Assembly (NCBI GenBank): GCA_027579435.1 | Contig: JANBPK010000720.1 | Span: 119,163-183,162 of the forward strand | DNA length: 64,000 bases | From: Candolleomyces eurysporus | Lineage: Eukaryota; Basidiomycota; Agaricomycetes; Agaricales; Psathyrellaceae | Direction: 5' to 3' | Translations under genes and position numbers: made by a program | In this document: positions 1-11,103 of the stretch, in pieces | Numbering within the stretch: position 1 is the stretch's first letter | Layout of the letters: each line of letters opens with the position of its first letter | Notes under the pieces: generated by a model | What the model saw: the letters and a program-made list of their open reading frames with translations, nothing else | Told to the model about the DNA's origin: nothing | Databases searched by the model: none

Positions 1-1524
1 CCGCAACAGGTTTCGGCGGAAGAGATGGATGCGGTGTTGTGCTCGACTGACTAGCTCTGTGGGCTTGATAGGTTTGATGAGGAATTAACGATAATGGGTC
101 TTGCAACGAGGCCAGAGATTGATTTCTGTTTTTGTGAGGCAAAAAGCCTGGCGGAGGAGGAGGTAAACCATGGAACGGAGCTCCTGGAGGCGGGAAATTT
201 GGAGCAAAGTTAGGCGGGTGACCTGGCGGGGGAGGNNNGAAATCCAGATATGTTTGCTGGGAAACCTGGCGGAGGAGGCGGTATTCCAGGAGGTGGTNGT
301 ACCATTCCCATCATGTTTGGAGGGAAGCCGCCAATCGGGGGCATCCCTGGAGGAGGCGGTGGTAGCCCGGATAAAGAGTGCGGCGGAAAGCCTGGGGGAG
401 GTGGAGGGAGACCGGGGAAAGGTTGTGNGCCNGACGGGGGCATTCCTGGCGGAGGCGGTGGTACCCCAGATAGAAATTGCGGGGGAAAGCCTGGTGGAGG
501 TGGAGGTGGCAGGCCAGCGACGAAGGGACCGACATTGTTCGGATTGAGGAAACTATGGGGTGGTGGAGGGCCAGGTGGGAGAGGTGGAATAAAAGTCGAA
601 CCTAAAGCCGTGTCACGAAAGAGGACAAACAGATTGAAAACGGACACGAACCGGACGCTTCCTGAGCCCCAGGCGGCGGACCCTCTGGCAATGGTATCTC
701 ATCGTCACTGGCAACTTCTTCTGAGCCAGGAGGTGGGCCCGGAGGAAGTGGNATATCGTCGTCCTCATCATNTTCTAGTNATTGATGAGTGTAATTCATT
801 TATATNGTAGTGAGAGCACTTACCCTCTTCTTCCGCNTCGCTATCAACCTCTCCGGGTAGCAAAGCTAGACGAAATGTTGGGTACNNTTCACCAGGACGT
901 GGGGAGGACTCACGACGCTCCATGTAAGGCATTCCGNNTGGTGGAANACCGTAGGGATTCATGACAGGATCGTAGTANACACTTCGCTCNGGATGACGAG
1001 GNAGGCCTTTNNNGTTGAACNTATTCCTGTTGGCTGGTNCTGGCTTCTCTTCCTCGTTCTTGTCCCCTTCCTTTCTCCTGGCTTTGTAGACNAGGCGCCN
1101 CGCCTCTGGATGTTCTTCGACATATTCTGCCTTCTTTNNATTGATCCTTTCGAGCTCTGCCTTCAGTTCCGCGATACGGGGATTNGCTTTGNCNGACTGN
1201 GAAGCCTCTTCTTCGAGCTCCAAGATTTCATCCTCTAGTTCTGCGGAGAGTGAGCCATNTTTCGTTTGACGGAGAGGCCATGCATCTCACCACTCGTATC
1301 TTTCTTGACCAAGGCAAAATCTCGCGCTTTGGCACGTTCTGCCTTGTTCTACTAAACGATGAATCTATTAACTAGAAGTCGGGTGGATGAGAGGAATATA
1401 ACCTGCCTTCTTGAGCTCCTTTTTCCGCTGGGCCTTGCCTGTCGAGTATCGTTAGTGAGTTCACACTCCAAAATACGTGATACCTACGGAATGCGTCTGC
1501 TGGGTTGGCCTGTTTTTTGCCCAT
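1..1524 (-). CDS. WBP11/SAF1-like splicing-associated proline-rich protein, C-terminus beyond the window
   Basis: The start ATG is at 1524 and exon 1 encodes MGKKQANPADAF. Splicing at a GTAGGT donor continues with RKAQRKKELKK, then NKAERAKARDFALVKKDTS, the conserved N-terminal block of the WBP11/ELF5/SAF1 family. A charged coiled-coil stretch around 1223-1000 follows (ELEDEI, IAELKAELERI, VYKARRKEGDK). After it come acidic segments and a long proline-rich tail with PPPPPGFPP repeats between about 760 and 130, still open at base 1. WBP11 proteins bind WW-domain partners through such proline tracts and act with the spliceosome in the nucleus. Many n characters lie here, and a run of three at 236-238 shifts the apparent frame. 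The mid-gene introns are not all placed, so the protein length is unknown. RNF10 is divergent, 276 bp away. Confidence 0.8.
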
Positions 1525-1800
1525 GTNCGCGGTGGTGGTGGCAAACTCGGAAGTTGATGCGGCCCCGCGCACGTGCTGAGAGACNNTCCTTGACTCATGA
1601 CCGCATCAAGCATTGCAAAGGCTTTCTGCCTGCCGTGGTTATCCTCTGGCAGGGAACCTTCATCGTCCATCTTCTCTCTACTTGCCACCATTCCGACCAC
1701 ATAGTATTGCGGACAACCAACGTTGTCGCCGTCGTNTCCTCCAATGACCAGCTCTCCAGCCTCATTACAGGCCAATACTACTCCCAAGCGCAACAACAAG

Positions 1801-3875
1801 ATGGCTCCAAAGCAGTCCGTCAATGTGAACCATCTTCTCAACTTTAGTCTCCCTCCGAGAGAGACTAGGCCGGTGAGTAGTATTCCGAGGAGAAGCAGGA
1901 AGACGGGGACGGTGCAGGGCGTATGGAACAAGGAACGCAAGTATCATTCCCTACCACTCCGGCACCCTGTCTNATAGATATCCAACACCAGGCTTTGTCA
2001 ATGCCCAGTATCGGTTCGTCATGAATCCCAATGGAGACTACACTGTTCACTTTGCGGATCCCGATATGTAAGTAACTACTTTCTAGATTGGATGAACCTG
2101 GCCTAACAACAGGCCCGATTGTCGCAGCTTCTTCCAATGGGACGACATACTTCAAGTCATCGTTCCTCGATGTTCACCATTTGCAGGAGCCTCTGGTGGC
2201 GTCGAAGGACAGACCACTTGCCCAATCTGCCTCTCTCCTCCAATTGCCCCTCGAATGACGAAATGTGGGCATGTATGTCTGANCTTTATCATTCGAAGCC
2301 ACTGTGATATTGATGCTCAGCCNCCAGATCTACTGCTTCCCATGCATCCTGCACTATTTGAGCACCTCGCAGAACAAATGGGCGCGTTGCCCAATTTGTT
2401 TCGATTCGGTCAATGCGCGTCAACTCAAGAAAGTCAATTGGTATGACGGACCAACTCTTTCCGAGAGCGTTGATGAAGGAGCGGCCCTAGAAGGGAACTC
2501 TTCGTCGNCCAATTCNCTTTCCACCGCTCTTCATGCTGGCTCGACGCTAGAAATGCGACTCATCCAACGCCCTCAGATCACCACTCTGGCTCTACCCCGC
2601 TCCCAGACATGGCCATCAGATCTTCTCTCCCCTCACCAAGCCCCCTTCCATTTCCAACCTGATGTCCTCAACTTTGCGAAATTTATGCTTGCGACACCCG
2701 ACTATCTCGTCGCAGAGTTGACCAAGGAGCTCCACGACCTAGCCCAAGAGCGTCGGATGTTCGTAGGCATGCAAGACGATCTCGGGCTATATTTTGTCAA
2801 CGGGGCTTCCGACAGCGTCAGACATCAAATTGCGAAAGCTGAAGCGCTTGACAACCCTGCGCTCCGGATGCAGATTGAGAAGGCCCAGCGGGTCGAGAAG
2901 GAGCTTCTCGATCGTTCTGCAATGCATGCCCGCAGACAGGAGGCTGAACAAGAGGCTCGGGCTGGTAAGGAGGGCAACGGTGATCAAGAGGTCCCCAGCG
3001 ACTTCCTAGCATCCCGTGCACCTCCAACTGCACCCCCGGCAAGCGTATCACAGCGTGCCGCACCCCCACAGGGTCGCTCGACTCCTCGTCAACGACGTAA
3101 TCTTAATCCTCCCCCGCCATCGACTTCGACGTATTACTACTATCAAGCGGCTTCCGGACTCCCTATCTTCCTCCATCCAATCGACATTCGGATTCTGGTC
3201 TCGCACTTCAACGGTTATCCTTCATTCCCGGATAGCATTACCGTGCGCGTTGACGGTACATCCGAAAGCACAGTCAACGACGACCTCCGCAAACGATGCA
3301 AATACCTCGCCCACTTCCCCGAGGGCGCCGACGTGATCTTCGTCGAAGCCAACCTCGAAGGCGTCGTCGGCGCAGAAGGCCTAAAGGACTTTGAGAAAGT
3401 GTTAAAGTCGCGCTCCACCAAACGTCAAGAGAAGGTGAAGAAGGACGATAGAGCCAAGGCGCGTGCGGAGAAGGAGGAGAAGGAGAAGGAGAGGATGGCG
3501 TTGGCGAGGTTTACGCATACGCCTGTGCATCCGCGCTCGGAGGTGGCGGCTGCGGAGTTCGTATCGTTGGCGGCGCCGCCTCTGGACGAATCTCCCGAGC
3601 CGTCAGAGGGCGTTTCGTCAGCTCCTCCTGCGCCTGCAGCGTCGGGTGCATGGGGTTCCAGGCCTAGTTTCGCGTCGGCTTTGCACTCCACTTCTGCATC
3701 GTCGCGCGCTGCGCCCGGTCAGCAACGGCGGAACCTTCCAGAGGAGGATTGGGAAGCAGACCAGCTATGGCACGATCTAGAGCAAAGGGCACTGACTGGG
3801 GGCGGGAGGAAGAAGCGAGGGACGCGGATGGTGGTTCTCGGAGGCAGTGGTGCTCCCACTTCAAGGAGGCGATAG
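1801..3875 (+). CDS. MAG2: RING-type E3 ubiquitin ligase, RNF10/MAG2 family
   Basis: Exons are 1801-1936, 1992-2067, 2128-2272 and 2328-3875. The N-terminus (SVNVNHLLNF, RRSRKTG, GVWNKERFVNAQYRF) and GDYTVHFADPD followed by FFQWDDILQVIVPR are RNF10 hallmarks. The C3HC4 RING is CPICLSPP ... KCGH / IYCFPCILHYL ... CPICFDSV, and its H codon is followed directly by an intron. The rest is low-complexity, with a basic-acidic helix (KVKKDDRAKARAEKEEKEKE) and a Lys/Gly-rich end. Yeast Mag2 and mammalian RNF10 modify small-ribosomal-subunit proteins when initiation stalls; that role is inferred here. The first intron (1937-1991) starts with GCAAGT, because only this donor restores the conserved NKERFVN reading. 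The family identification is firm. Confidence 0.9.
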
Positions 3876-4638
3876 TCGTTAGAGTGTTAGATTCGGCGCG
3901 CGTCTCTCCCTCTCATTGTGAAACTCACAATCCACGTTTCGACTTCTTTCTTCGTCCAGTCTTGTTCGGTTTTGATCCGTTTTGGTCTTTGCAGGTACTA
4001 TCCAGACATACATACAATACACACATATTCTCACACCCTTTGTTGTTGTCGACAAACCATGTAGCAGTAGTCATCTCATAATTCAAAGATGAACGTCCAC
4101 AGAGGAGCTTTTGTTTTTATCCGAGAATAGATTACAGATGATCAGTAATACTAATAGTGGAGAGAGAGGAACTGGATGTCGGGTCCACAAGGAAGGCGAT
4201 ATCTCAAAATCACAGACAGTACTACTAACATGAATGAGACAACAACATCAAATAGAAGAAAAGGAGGGGAAAGAAAGCAAGGGCGGGGAAAGGAAAGGGG
4301 GAGAAGGAGAAATAGAACATGAGCACAAAAAATCAATAAGGATCTCGAAAAAGACAAGAGCGTATACCAATTACATCACATCAAGTGGCTTTCTAAGATT
4401 CAGAGGAATTGGCAAATGTCCAAGATACCACCAGATTCACTGGGGAGAAGTGTAGTGAAAACTAGGTGAAATAAGATGCACGTGGTCCGCGGTATGAGTT
4501 TCTGCCAAGATATTTGCAGAGAGATAATAGGTGGATGGGGTGCAGGTATATGGTGCTGTGTAATGGGGTGTTGGTCATTAAAGAGTTCTTCGGGACGTCA
4601 TCGAATTTGCTCAGGTGCATTTTTTCCATCTATATCCA
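3876..4638. other. Shared 3' region between convergent RNF10 and SHO1 genes
   Basis: No supported gene. It holds the presumptive 3' UTRs of both neighbours. A purine-rich, G/A-biased stretch lies at about 4256-4320 on the plus strand. Short open frames here lack family resemblance. Confidence 0.6.
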
Positions 4639-5833
4639 TTAAATCACTTGGAGATAGTTTGATGGTGCAACTGTCGGTTGGGGTGAGCAACGCAAAATCG
4701 TATCATGAAAAGGAACAATACGTACTGCCAATTGTGCCATCTGCTTTCCGTGCTTGCCACCACTTGCCCTGCTTGTCGAGGACATCCAGGATCTCACCCT
4801 TTGCGAAGGATATTTCGTTGGAGTCGTCGGGGTTGGCAGAGTCTAGACCGTCATCAGACCAAAGTGAAAATAGAAAGAACACTAAAGCGGAGACTCACAT
4901 GCATACAGCGCCTTTGCCTTGTAAGCATACGTATCTGGTGCGATACTGGATTCCTGGATGCTGGTTCCAGCTCCAACACCGGGGCCAGCCATAAGTGGTG
5001 AACTCGGGCCGTTGTCGTTCCCGCCGACTGAACCGGTGGTTGTAACGTTGTGAACGCTGCCAGCACCGGTGTTTCCACCGAGACTGCGATTTCCGTCGTT
5101 CATGCTTGGGAAGCTGTTCTGGTTTCGGATAGCTGGACTGCCACCTCCGTAGCCCATCCCACCTGCCAATTTGGTATCGTAGGGGTCGTGCGAGCCTATT
5201 CCACCCCCACCATAGCTACCGGTGTACCCGTTGCCCTGCATATTCATGACGGACTGGGAGCGTGTACGACGTCTGCGGCCAGGGCCTGTGAGACCGCCTG
5301 TGCCGAGGGAGTTGAAGATGTGGAGTGTGAGAGAGTCTTCCTCTGAGGTGAAGTAGAGGACCCAGAGGAGGTCGACGATGGAAAGGATGAGCCAGCCAGC
5401 GGCCATCGCATTCAGGGAGCCAGCGGGTGCATAGATACCTGCGTTGACGCCGCCGACGGCGAAAACAAGCGCGACTGCGCCGAAGACGGATATCTGGAAG
5501 CGATTCATGGCGATCGAGTCTGTTGCGAGCGTGTAGAGGACACCGAGTATGAGGGCGAGCTGGAGGAAAATGGCGAACCAGAGGGTGCCGACATTGCCAA
5601 CTGGAGACTAGGTGAGGCTATGGGGGTAGATGGGGCGGAAAAAGGACGGACTCTTAGCTGTGACATATGCCTGCGAGATAAAGGCAATAAACCAAGCGAT
5701 CTGGGGCGGAGATGAAGCAGGTGTGACTTGGAGAAGGACAAGGACCTACGACTGATAGTATTGAGGTGAAGAGAAAGAGGTAGTGGGTCAGAATAGGCGT
5801 GAAATCGAAACCTTCATTTCCTCGAGGAGGCAT
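4639..5833 (-). CDS. SHO1: High-osmolarity signalling protein SHO1
   Basis: Exons (high to low) are 5833-5750, 5700-5652, 5600-4899, 4842-4726 and 4670-4639, giving 327 residues. Four hydrophobic segments lie in the first half ([63 protein letters not shown]). A Gly/Ser/Asn-rich linker follows, then a C-terminal SH3 domain: [53 protein letters not shown]1 is the plasma-membrane scaffold of the HOG MAP-kinase route; its SH3 domain recruits the MAPKK. ATG 5833 is used because the longer frame upstream begins with TTG. The second intron has an atypical GTCCGT donor; the alternatives break the frame. Confidence 0.92.
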
Positions 5834-5929
5834 GGCGTGGACGTTGGAGACTGCGGCGGTCACTCCCAACCGTCCTAATAGTAACAGGTCACAGCAACCA
5901 ACCTTCCCACGCCCCTTTACAAATAGTCT

Positions 5930-6810
5930 CTATGTGCTACTGTCAGAGTCGCTGTCTAGCCGCCATTCTACTACGTTTACGCTCCTCGCCATCCCCCGCA
6001 CCAGCGCGTGGTTCTCGCAGCCAAACAGGAACCGGAACGAGTTTTTCAGAAACACCTTTACTCCGCCGTGGTTTCCGACGAATGGGAACGCCAGGATCCG
6101 CCGCACCCCCATCCGCGGCACGAGCCAGTCGTGCAGGACCGTGTTTATTGCATCGCTCGCGATGCCTCGGCCGTGGTGGCTCGCTGCAAGGAAGACTGCA
6201 ATAATGTTGGCAATAGTTTGTGCTAATAGCTGCCTCAACTCACCCTTTATTGTCCAGACAATTTCTGGGTCTCCGGTTTCGAGATTCAGGTTGTCTTCTC
6301 GGAGCTCTGCCCTCTGCCCCATCTCCATGACCTTGGGGCCTTGCGGGCCCAGGAACTCCCCCAGCTCACATCGGCTACAGAAGATCCCCCCAATGAGGAC
6401 AGCATCTCCGTTTGGCTGAACCTCGCGTATCCATTCTACCGGGCACGCGTCCACCAGGACCGTTCCTTGCTTTGACTGCGCCTGAGCTTCCCGCAATGTT
6501 GCCAGCACATTGTCGCTCTTCTGCCTCGACTGTTGGAGACACTCTTCCGCCTGTGCTGCAACGTAACTCGAGTGTTAGCTTGACAAGATTTCAGCTGCAC
6601 ATCAACGTTACCGAGGTGGTATGGGACCGATGGGATGTCCATCCATTCGTACACCAGAGGATGATTCATTAAAGTGCATAATCCCGCTGCATCGTCACCC
6701 CTCGGAGGAGTAATGATCATATTCTTGTGTCGCTTCAGTCGTAGCAAGGGTTCCTCCGTCTGTCGGTTTATCCAAAGTGGATAGTACTGGCCGCCGGCAA
6801 GAATGTACAT
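5930..6810 (-). CDS. GNAT (RimL-like) N-acetyltransferase, diverged member of the local family
   Basis: Exons are 6810-6612, 6555-6244 and 6195-5930, giving 258 residues. The last exon has the acetyl-CoA-binding loop ASHHGRGIASDAI and the usual following helix with HDW...PRMGVRRI. The second intron falls just before the beta4 strand, at the same place as in the copies at 11461-12314 and 13976-14824. The N-terminal exon carries the shared pattern LRLKRHKNMIITPPR. GNAT enzymes move acetyl from acetyl-CoA to an amine; the substrate is unknown. Fungal genomes often carry many such RimL-like genes of unassigned substrate. It is clearly less similar to the other two copies than they are to each other. 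Confidence 0.8.
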
Positions 6811-7149
6811 CAGGAGTGAAGACTCGAGTCAGTATGTGTTTACTTTATCGCAACCTTCTCTAATTGACTTGATATACTCTGACAGAAATGACTCGTCGCG
6901 TTGTTGACAAGAGATACTCACTTTCCTACCCACCAGTTCGCCTATTTACACGTGATGGCGTCACTTTTTTGACTCATTCAACGCGTCATTCAACGCGCAA
7001 CACAGCTGCGCGTTGATGGACGACCCTCCCAGTTGCTATTGTGCGTCTCGTACCATTTAACCCCCGATGCATATCACAAGTCCCTCGGCATTTCGACCAT
7101 TCCGAGCGACATAATTCGACATATACATAGATAACGGACACCGGTAAGT
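6811..7149. other. Intergenic, no gene seen
   Basis: From about 7030 the sequence resembles the 3' flanks of the GNAT copies at 11212 and 13730 (GCGTCTCGTACCATT and nearby words). It therefore appears to be the degraded edge of an old duplicated unit. Confidence 0.5.
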
Positions 7150-7640
7150 GTTACCGTTGATCTGAACCCACTCTAGGATGTGGATTCCCCGTTATTGACC
7201 TCTCACTTTCGTCACATCTTCCTTGACAGACCTGAAACCCCGTTCCTCTCAAATACTCGGATGCTTGATTCTGAAGGCCCCGCATATAAAACGTCTCGCC
7301 TTCATCCTAGGAATGGCCCAGTCGCGGATAGAAGCGTGCACAGTATCTGTCATGATCCCTTTGCTGTAGTGCCTAGGAGAAAGCCAAACTATGGCCGGCA
7401 GGTTCGTTCAGCACTGAGGGAGAAAGTGCGTTTCACAACCAATGTTCCGCTCTTTTTGTTCTTCCCTCTGTTCGGCAGGGTTGGCCTCTTTATTCAGACT
7501 ATCGTCTTCGCCCTCTCGACTGTATTCTGTGGTCAACCCGCTAGCACGAGCGTCCGACAGGTCGATCTTCATGTCGCCGATCAGTTCGCCCCTCTGCGCG
7601 GACTTTGCAGATGGCATTCAGTGGGCTATGACTCGCGTCG
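7150..7640 (-). pseudogene. Decayed GNAT acetyltransferase copy
   Basis: Reading the minus strand gives recognisable parts of the 11461-12314 gene: LIGDMKIDLSDARA, YSREGEDDSL, then IVWLSPRHYSKGIMTD, RDWAIPRMKARRFICGAF. After GAF several bases are missing and the frame is lost, and a stop follows in place of SVRVFEKNGF. The equivalent of exon 1 is absent. The 3' flank still resembles that of the intact copies. It lies in the same orientation as the other GNAT genes, so it is probably an old tandem copy. Confidence 0.75.
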
Positions 7641-8017
7641 CCTACTTTCATCCCGCAGGGCTACACGTAATGCCGTCACCTTTGACTCATTCACCGCAAC
7701 GCTAATCATAATGGCCCATTCGGGTGGTCCTGGACACTGGTCAAGGCCTTAGCATTTCTTGGTTAGACGTATGGACAGATCGATAGACGGGTATTTCATA
7801 TTTAGATCTGCATATTAGGGCGTTTTTTCATAGGCGATGGGACTTTTCCACCGTCTACATTCAACGCTTCGCATGATAATGAGCAAGTGAAAATCACAAG
7901 GCATATATATTGCAAAAAGCCCCTGCTGGACGCATTATTCAAGCGATAATCAAATCGAGTCTCTAGCTATTAATATTCAAATTTATGCTGATATTCATAG
8001 CGTGCCCTGCTATCGTT
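7641..8017. other. Intergenic, no gene seen
   Basis: Around 7663-7700 a stretch resembles bases near 6953-6990 (TGACTCATTCA with a nearby CGTCAC), possibly a duplication edge. Nothing else is recognisable. Confidence 0.4.
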
Positions 8018-9255
8018 TCAATTCCCTCGTATAGTCTCCATCGAGTCTGAGAGACTCAGAGTCTTCATTGACGGAATCTCCTCCCATTCCATATCAGCCT
8101 TAGCCTGCTCTTCCATCNTTTTTTTCGTACACTCTATCTGCCTTGCATGCGTTGATAACCCTCGACAATGCAGCATGGATCTTAAGCAGGGTGGGATCCG
8201 GTGGGTCGATTCCAGACTCTTCCTTGGTCGGAAAACGAGTGGGAGGCGGTGACTTCATATAATAGAATGTCGCCAGTCGCCAGGGGCTACATGGTACGTA
8301 CTCGTTCTCGGAGCCTGTGGCCTGGATATTCCAGTTGATAAATCGAATCAGTGGGTAAAGGAGGTTAATACAAAGAGACGAAGCACATACCTCGAGCCAA
8401 GTGATGAAGGTCGTGAAGCCATCCCTGTCATCCATATTCATAAACATAGAATTGTGCGGGGCATGGACCGTTGGTCCAACGAGTTGTGCGACACCTATAC
8501 CTGCCCAATCATTGAGGAGATCTCGCATGCGCTTGGTGGGATCCTAGAAGCAGTAGTTCAGCATTATTGATCAGAAAGTCAGCAGACGGGAACCCAAACA
8601 AACGCACATTTGGATCCTGATCGTTTGCCGGATTCGACGAACAGATTGGGAGGATGTGAGTGGGAACGCATGGAATCATCATCCCCTTTTCCAAAGCCCA
8701 AGCTGGGGCCTTCTTTCCTTGCCTTTTTATTTCCAAATGGACATAGCGATCGAGGTAACCTATAAGCCCGCATTTCCCACCCTCCCTCTTTTTGAGCTAT
8801 AATGAATGAGTCGCTGGTAGATCCAAGGCGAATGCACGCTCAACTTACAGCTTTATACAGCTTGGTCTGAGGGGGTGGCTCCCACTCTAACAACGCTCGG
8901 TGATCATGACCGCCAGAGCGAGCAATGGTGTCCGACAAGGAAATAACTTGGAGACAGCCAAGGTAAGTTTTGTGATCAAAGTGAAACGTTTCCAACCGAA
9001 CTCACTGGGAAACAACAAATCATTCAAAAACGAGGCAGCTAGATTGGCCAGTCCAGAATCGCCCTCGGCTTCTGCGACATCAATAACGCGTCGAGCAATA
9101 CATCGTTTCCCAGAGTCCGTTGGAGCGTCCGAGATTAGCTGGGACAGGAGTTTACCAAAACAGATCCCGTTCTCGTTGGGATCGAGAGAGAATAGTAGGG
9201 TATGAAGTTTTCTCTTGGCCCGAAGGACCAGATCATCAGTTGATTCAGAGTCCAT
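8018..9255 (-). CDS. HNH-nuclease-domain (HNH_2-like) protein of the kind expanded in Agaricomycetes
   Basis: Exons are 9255-9006, 8946-8849, 8796-8608, 8543-8391 and 8321-8018. The N-terminal half has SLDPNENGICFGKLL and RCIARRVIDVA. The core is CGLIGYLDRYVHL followed by the HNH-like THILPICSSN, then GIGVAQLVGPTVHAP and MFMNMDDRDGF, and a tail GIDPPDPTLLKIHAALSRV. From memory of the family, these proteins resemble PF13391; nuclease activity is unproven, since the region around the first metal ligand is loose. The end is uncertain. With the n at 8118 kept the protein stops at 8100. Without it the frame runs on through KMEEQAKADMEWEE to 8018, about 330 residues. I favour the longer form because surplus n bases occur elsewhere. 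Confidence 0.7.
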
Positions 9256-9664
9256 GGAATATTGGATTTCTGTAATTCGGATTCCTCTGGGACGGTGGAG
9301 GGCTCAGGCCATGGGGAGGGTGAAGTGGCTGAGACGGTGAATGAAACCAGATATAAACTAGCGAGTGAGCTATTTTATTCAGTTATAAACCTCCTATCCA
9401 TGTGAGATAATTGATCTCTTACTTATCCGCGATTTCTTTGGTTAATATGGCTCCACCTGATCCAGGATAGTCCGTCATCTCGATTTGCCCTCTCGGTTCC
9501 TAGGGTTTCAAATAGCGACAACTTTGAATATATGGGCACTTAAACGTATATTACCTGTTAGAGTGGTGCGTAGCGTACGGAACGACGAATTCCTGGACTT
9601 TTAGTCCGGATTTTGTCAAGTATGAGCGGGTTTCGAAAACGCGGGCGGCATCATTGACTAAATT
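9256..9664. other. Intergenic upstream of the HNH gene, no gene seen
   Basis: It presumably includes the HNH-gene promoter. No repeats or frames of note. The duplicated units begin at about 9665. Confidence 0.5.
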
Positions 9665-9740
9665 AGGTTATTTTTGATGGAGATATTTGATTTGCATGCG
9701 TTCGACGGCACTGATGGCGGTGGTTCGCATTTGGAGCAAT

Positions 9741-10076
9741 ACTATCATTACCCAGATCTTCGGAACACCACTCAATCGGAACAGCCTAATATCTGTGTTT
9801 TCTGGGCACTTATTCCACTTCAAACTGGTCAATATATGTTCTGAGATCTCAAATACCATGATGTACCTCTTTCTTGTGCGGAAAATGAAGAAGGGGGAGG
9901 TATGGAGAATTCGGATTTTCGTCACGCTTTCGAGGGAGCGTGACAAGCAAGTCGGAACTTTCAGTGAGTACGCTCTGAGTTCCTGCCGTATAAGGATATA
10001 ATTTGATGTGACATACCTTGTTTAGCAGGTGTGACATCCGATTGACCAGTGTTCCGAAGATCTGGGTAATGATAGT
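9741..10076. mobile_element. Fold-back / MITE-like element with 40-nt inverted arms
   Basis: The left arm is 9741-9780, starting ACTATCATTACCCAGATCTT. The right arm is its reverse complement at 10037-10076, with 36 of 40 positions matching. About 256 bp lie between the arms, without a convincing gene. Unit 2 has about 46 bp of unrelated sequence at this place. No clean target duplication was found, so a composite insertion or partial replacement is possible. Confidence 0.55.
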
Positions 10077-10534
10077 AGTGATATATTTACTGAAGGGAGA
10101 TTTGGAGCTTGTATGAGTGTACCTTCCCTCATACAGTCTTTCGTTCCCCTTTCGTGATCTTTCATTTACCAAAGCATGGGCCGGGCGACGAAAAATGCCC
10201 CGAAAGGACTGCTGCGCGAAATGTCGGACCTCTTCCCTGTGTCAGATCCTGAACAAAAAACGGTAATTCAGCGCGCAGCATTGAAAGGATGCTTCCTCGC
10301 TGCACATAAAATAGAATCTACTAGCCACCTTAACCATGTTGGTAAATTCCAACAAAATGACATTCTAATGTAGCCCGTGCGGGTTTACATTCACTGTATT
10401 ATTTCTGTGATTTTAGGGATCTTATAATCAGGAAAATAGATTTGCAGAACCCCGGGAATTCGCATAAGTACATAGGGGTGCGAGATTGGCCCTCACTTTC
10501 TACCCTTGAGTCTTCCCAGAAAAGAATCTGTATA

Positions 10535-10948
10535 CTGTAACGAACTGTATGGTAGCAACCGGGTTTGGAGCGTTACACTTTTTGCACCGAGAAATTAGGC
10601 AACCGCTGGGGTGTTCCGCGTTACGTTGCCAAAATTAGGCAACCATGGCCAATTACCAGGCCATTTTCATGACAGGACGTGAACTTATCACTTCGCATGG
10701 TTGAGCAAGCCTTTTGAACGCCAATGGCGGAAAAGGATTGCTTTTTGTTAGCCTACAGCTACAGCCACTATGTCTGGCAGGGGCATCTCATGATGTAGAT
10801 TTTGAACGAGAAATATTCGATTTTCGGCCGATTTTCAGCGTATTAAAATTAGGCAACCACCCCTGCGTTACGCGTTACATCCCCGAAATTAGGCAACCTC
10901 GAGACCCCGCGTTACGCGTTACCGTTTCTACCATACAGTTCGCTACAG
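10535..10948. mobile_element. Non-autonomous TIR element (MITE) with TA target duplication
   Basis: The 414-bp element begins CTGTAACGAACTGTATGGTA and ends with the reverse complement of CTGTAGCGAACTGTATGGTA, one mismatch in the first 20. It is flanked by TA at 10533-10534 and 10949-10950. Unit 2 reads ATCTGTATAAAGTGG at the matching point (about 13460), exactly the filled site minus the element and one TA. A TA duplication with short inverted repeats is the signature of Tc1/mariner-type transposition. No transposase frame is present, so it would have moved in trans. Confidence 0.9.
10592..10898 (+). repeat. Four direct copies of AAATTAGGCAACC inside the MITE
   Basis: Copies start at 10592, 10632, 10846 and 10886, all in the same direction. 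Most are preceded by GCGTTAC-type words (GCGTTACGCGTTAC appears twice near the right end). Such subterminal repeats can be transposase-binding sites; that is an inference. Confidence 0.7.
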
Positions 10949-11044
10949 TAAAGTGGTTGAGAACCGCCAGCTTGACCTGCGCACCGCGATCAATGTTTAA
11001 ATCGCGTGTATGACCTAATTTAATCTGGGTCAGACCCATTCCGC

Positions 11045-11103
11045 CGCCCTCGCGACCCTTCCTTTCTCTTTCTCTCTCCCTCCCTTCTCTCTCTCTCTTT
11101 TCG
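11045..11103 (+). repeat. CT-rich microsatellite tract in unit 1
   Basis: A polypyrimidine stretch of repeated TCTCTC and CCTTTC words lies downstream of the unit 1 GNAT gene. The matching tract in unit 2 is at about 13560-13616 and differs in length. Confidence 0.7.

Noticed and set aside
5834..5869. Longer SHO1 N-terminus
   Set aside because: The upstream start is TTG, not ATG; the ATG at 5833 fits the start of the first membrane segment.
9668..10001. Overlapping open frames on both strands (92 and 104 codons) in the fold-back element
   Set aside because: They run across the inverted arms, have no domain features, and the block is absent from the duplicate.
10176..10373. Possible 65-codon gene in duplicated unit 1
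   Set aside because: The matching frame in unit 2 is cut short after about 28 codons by indels; no conservation of coding sense.
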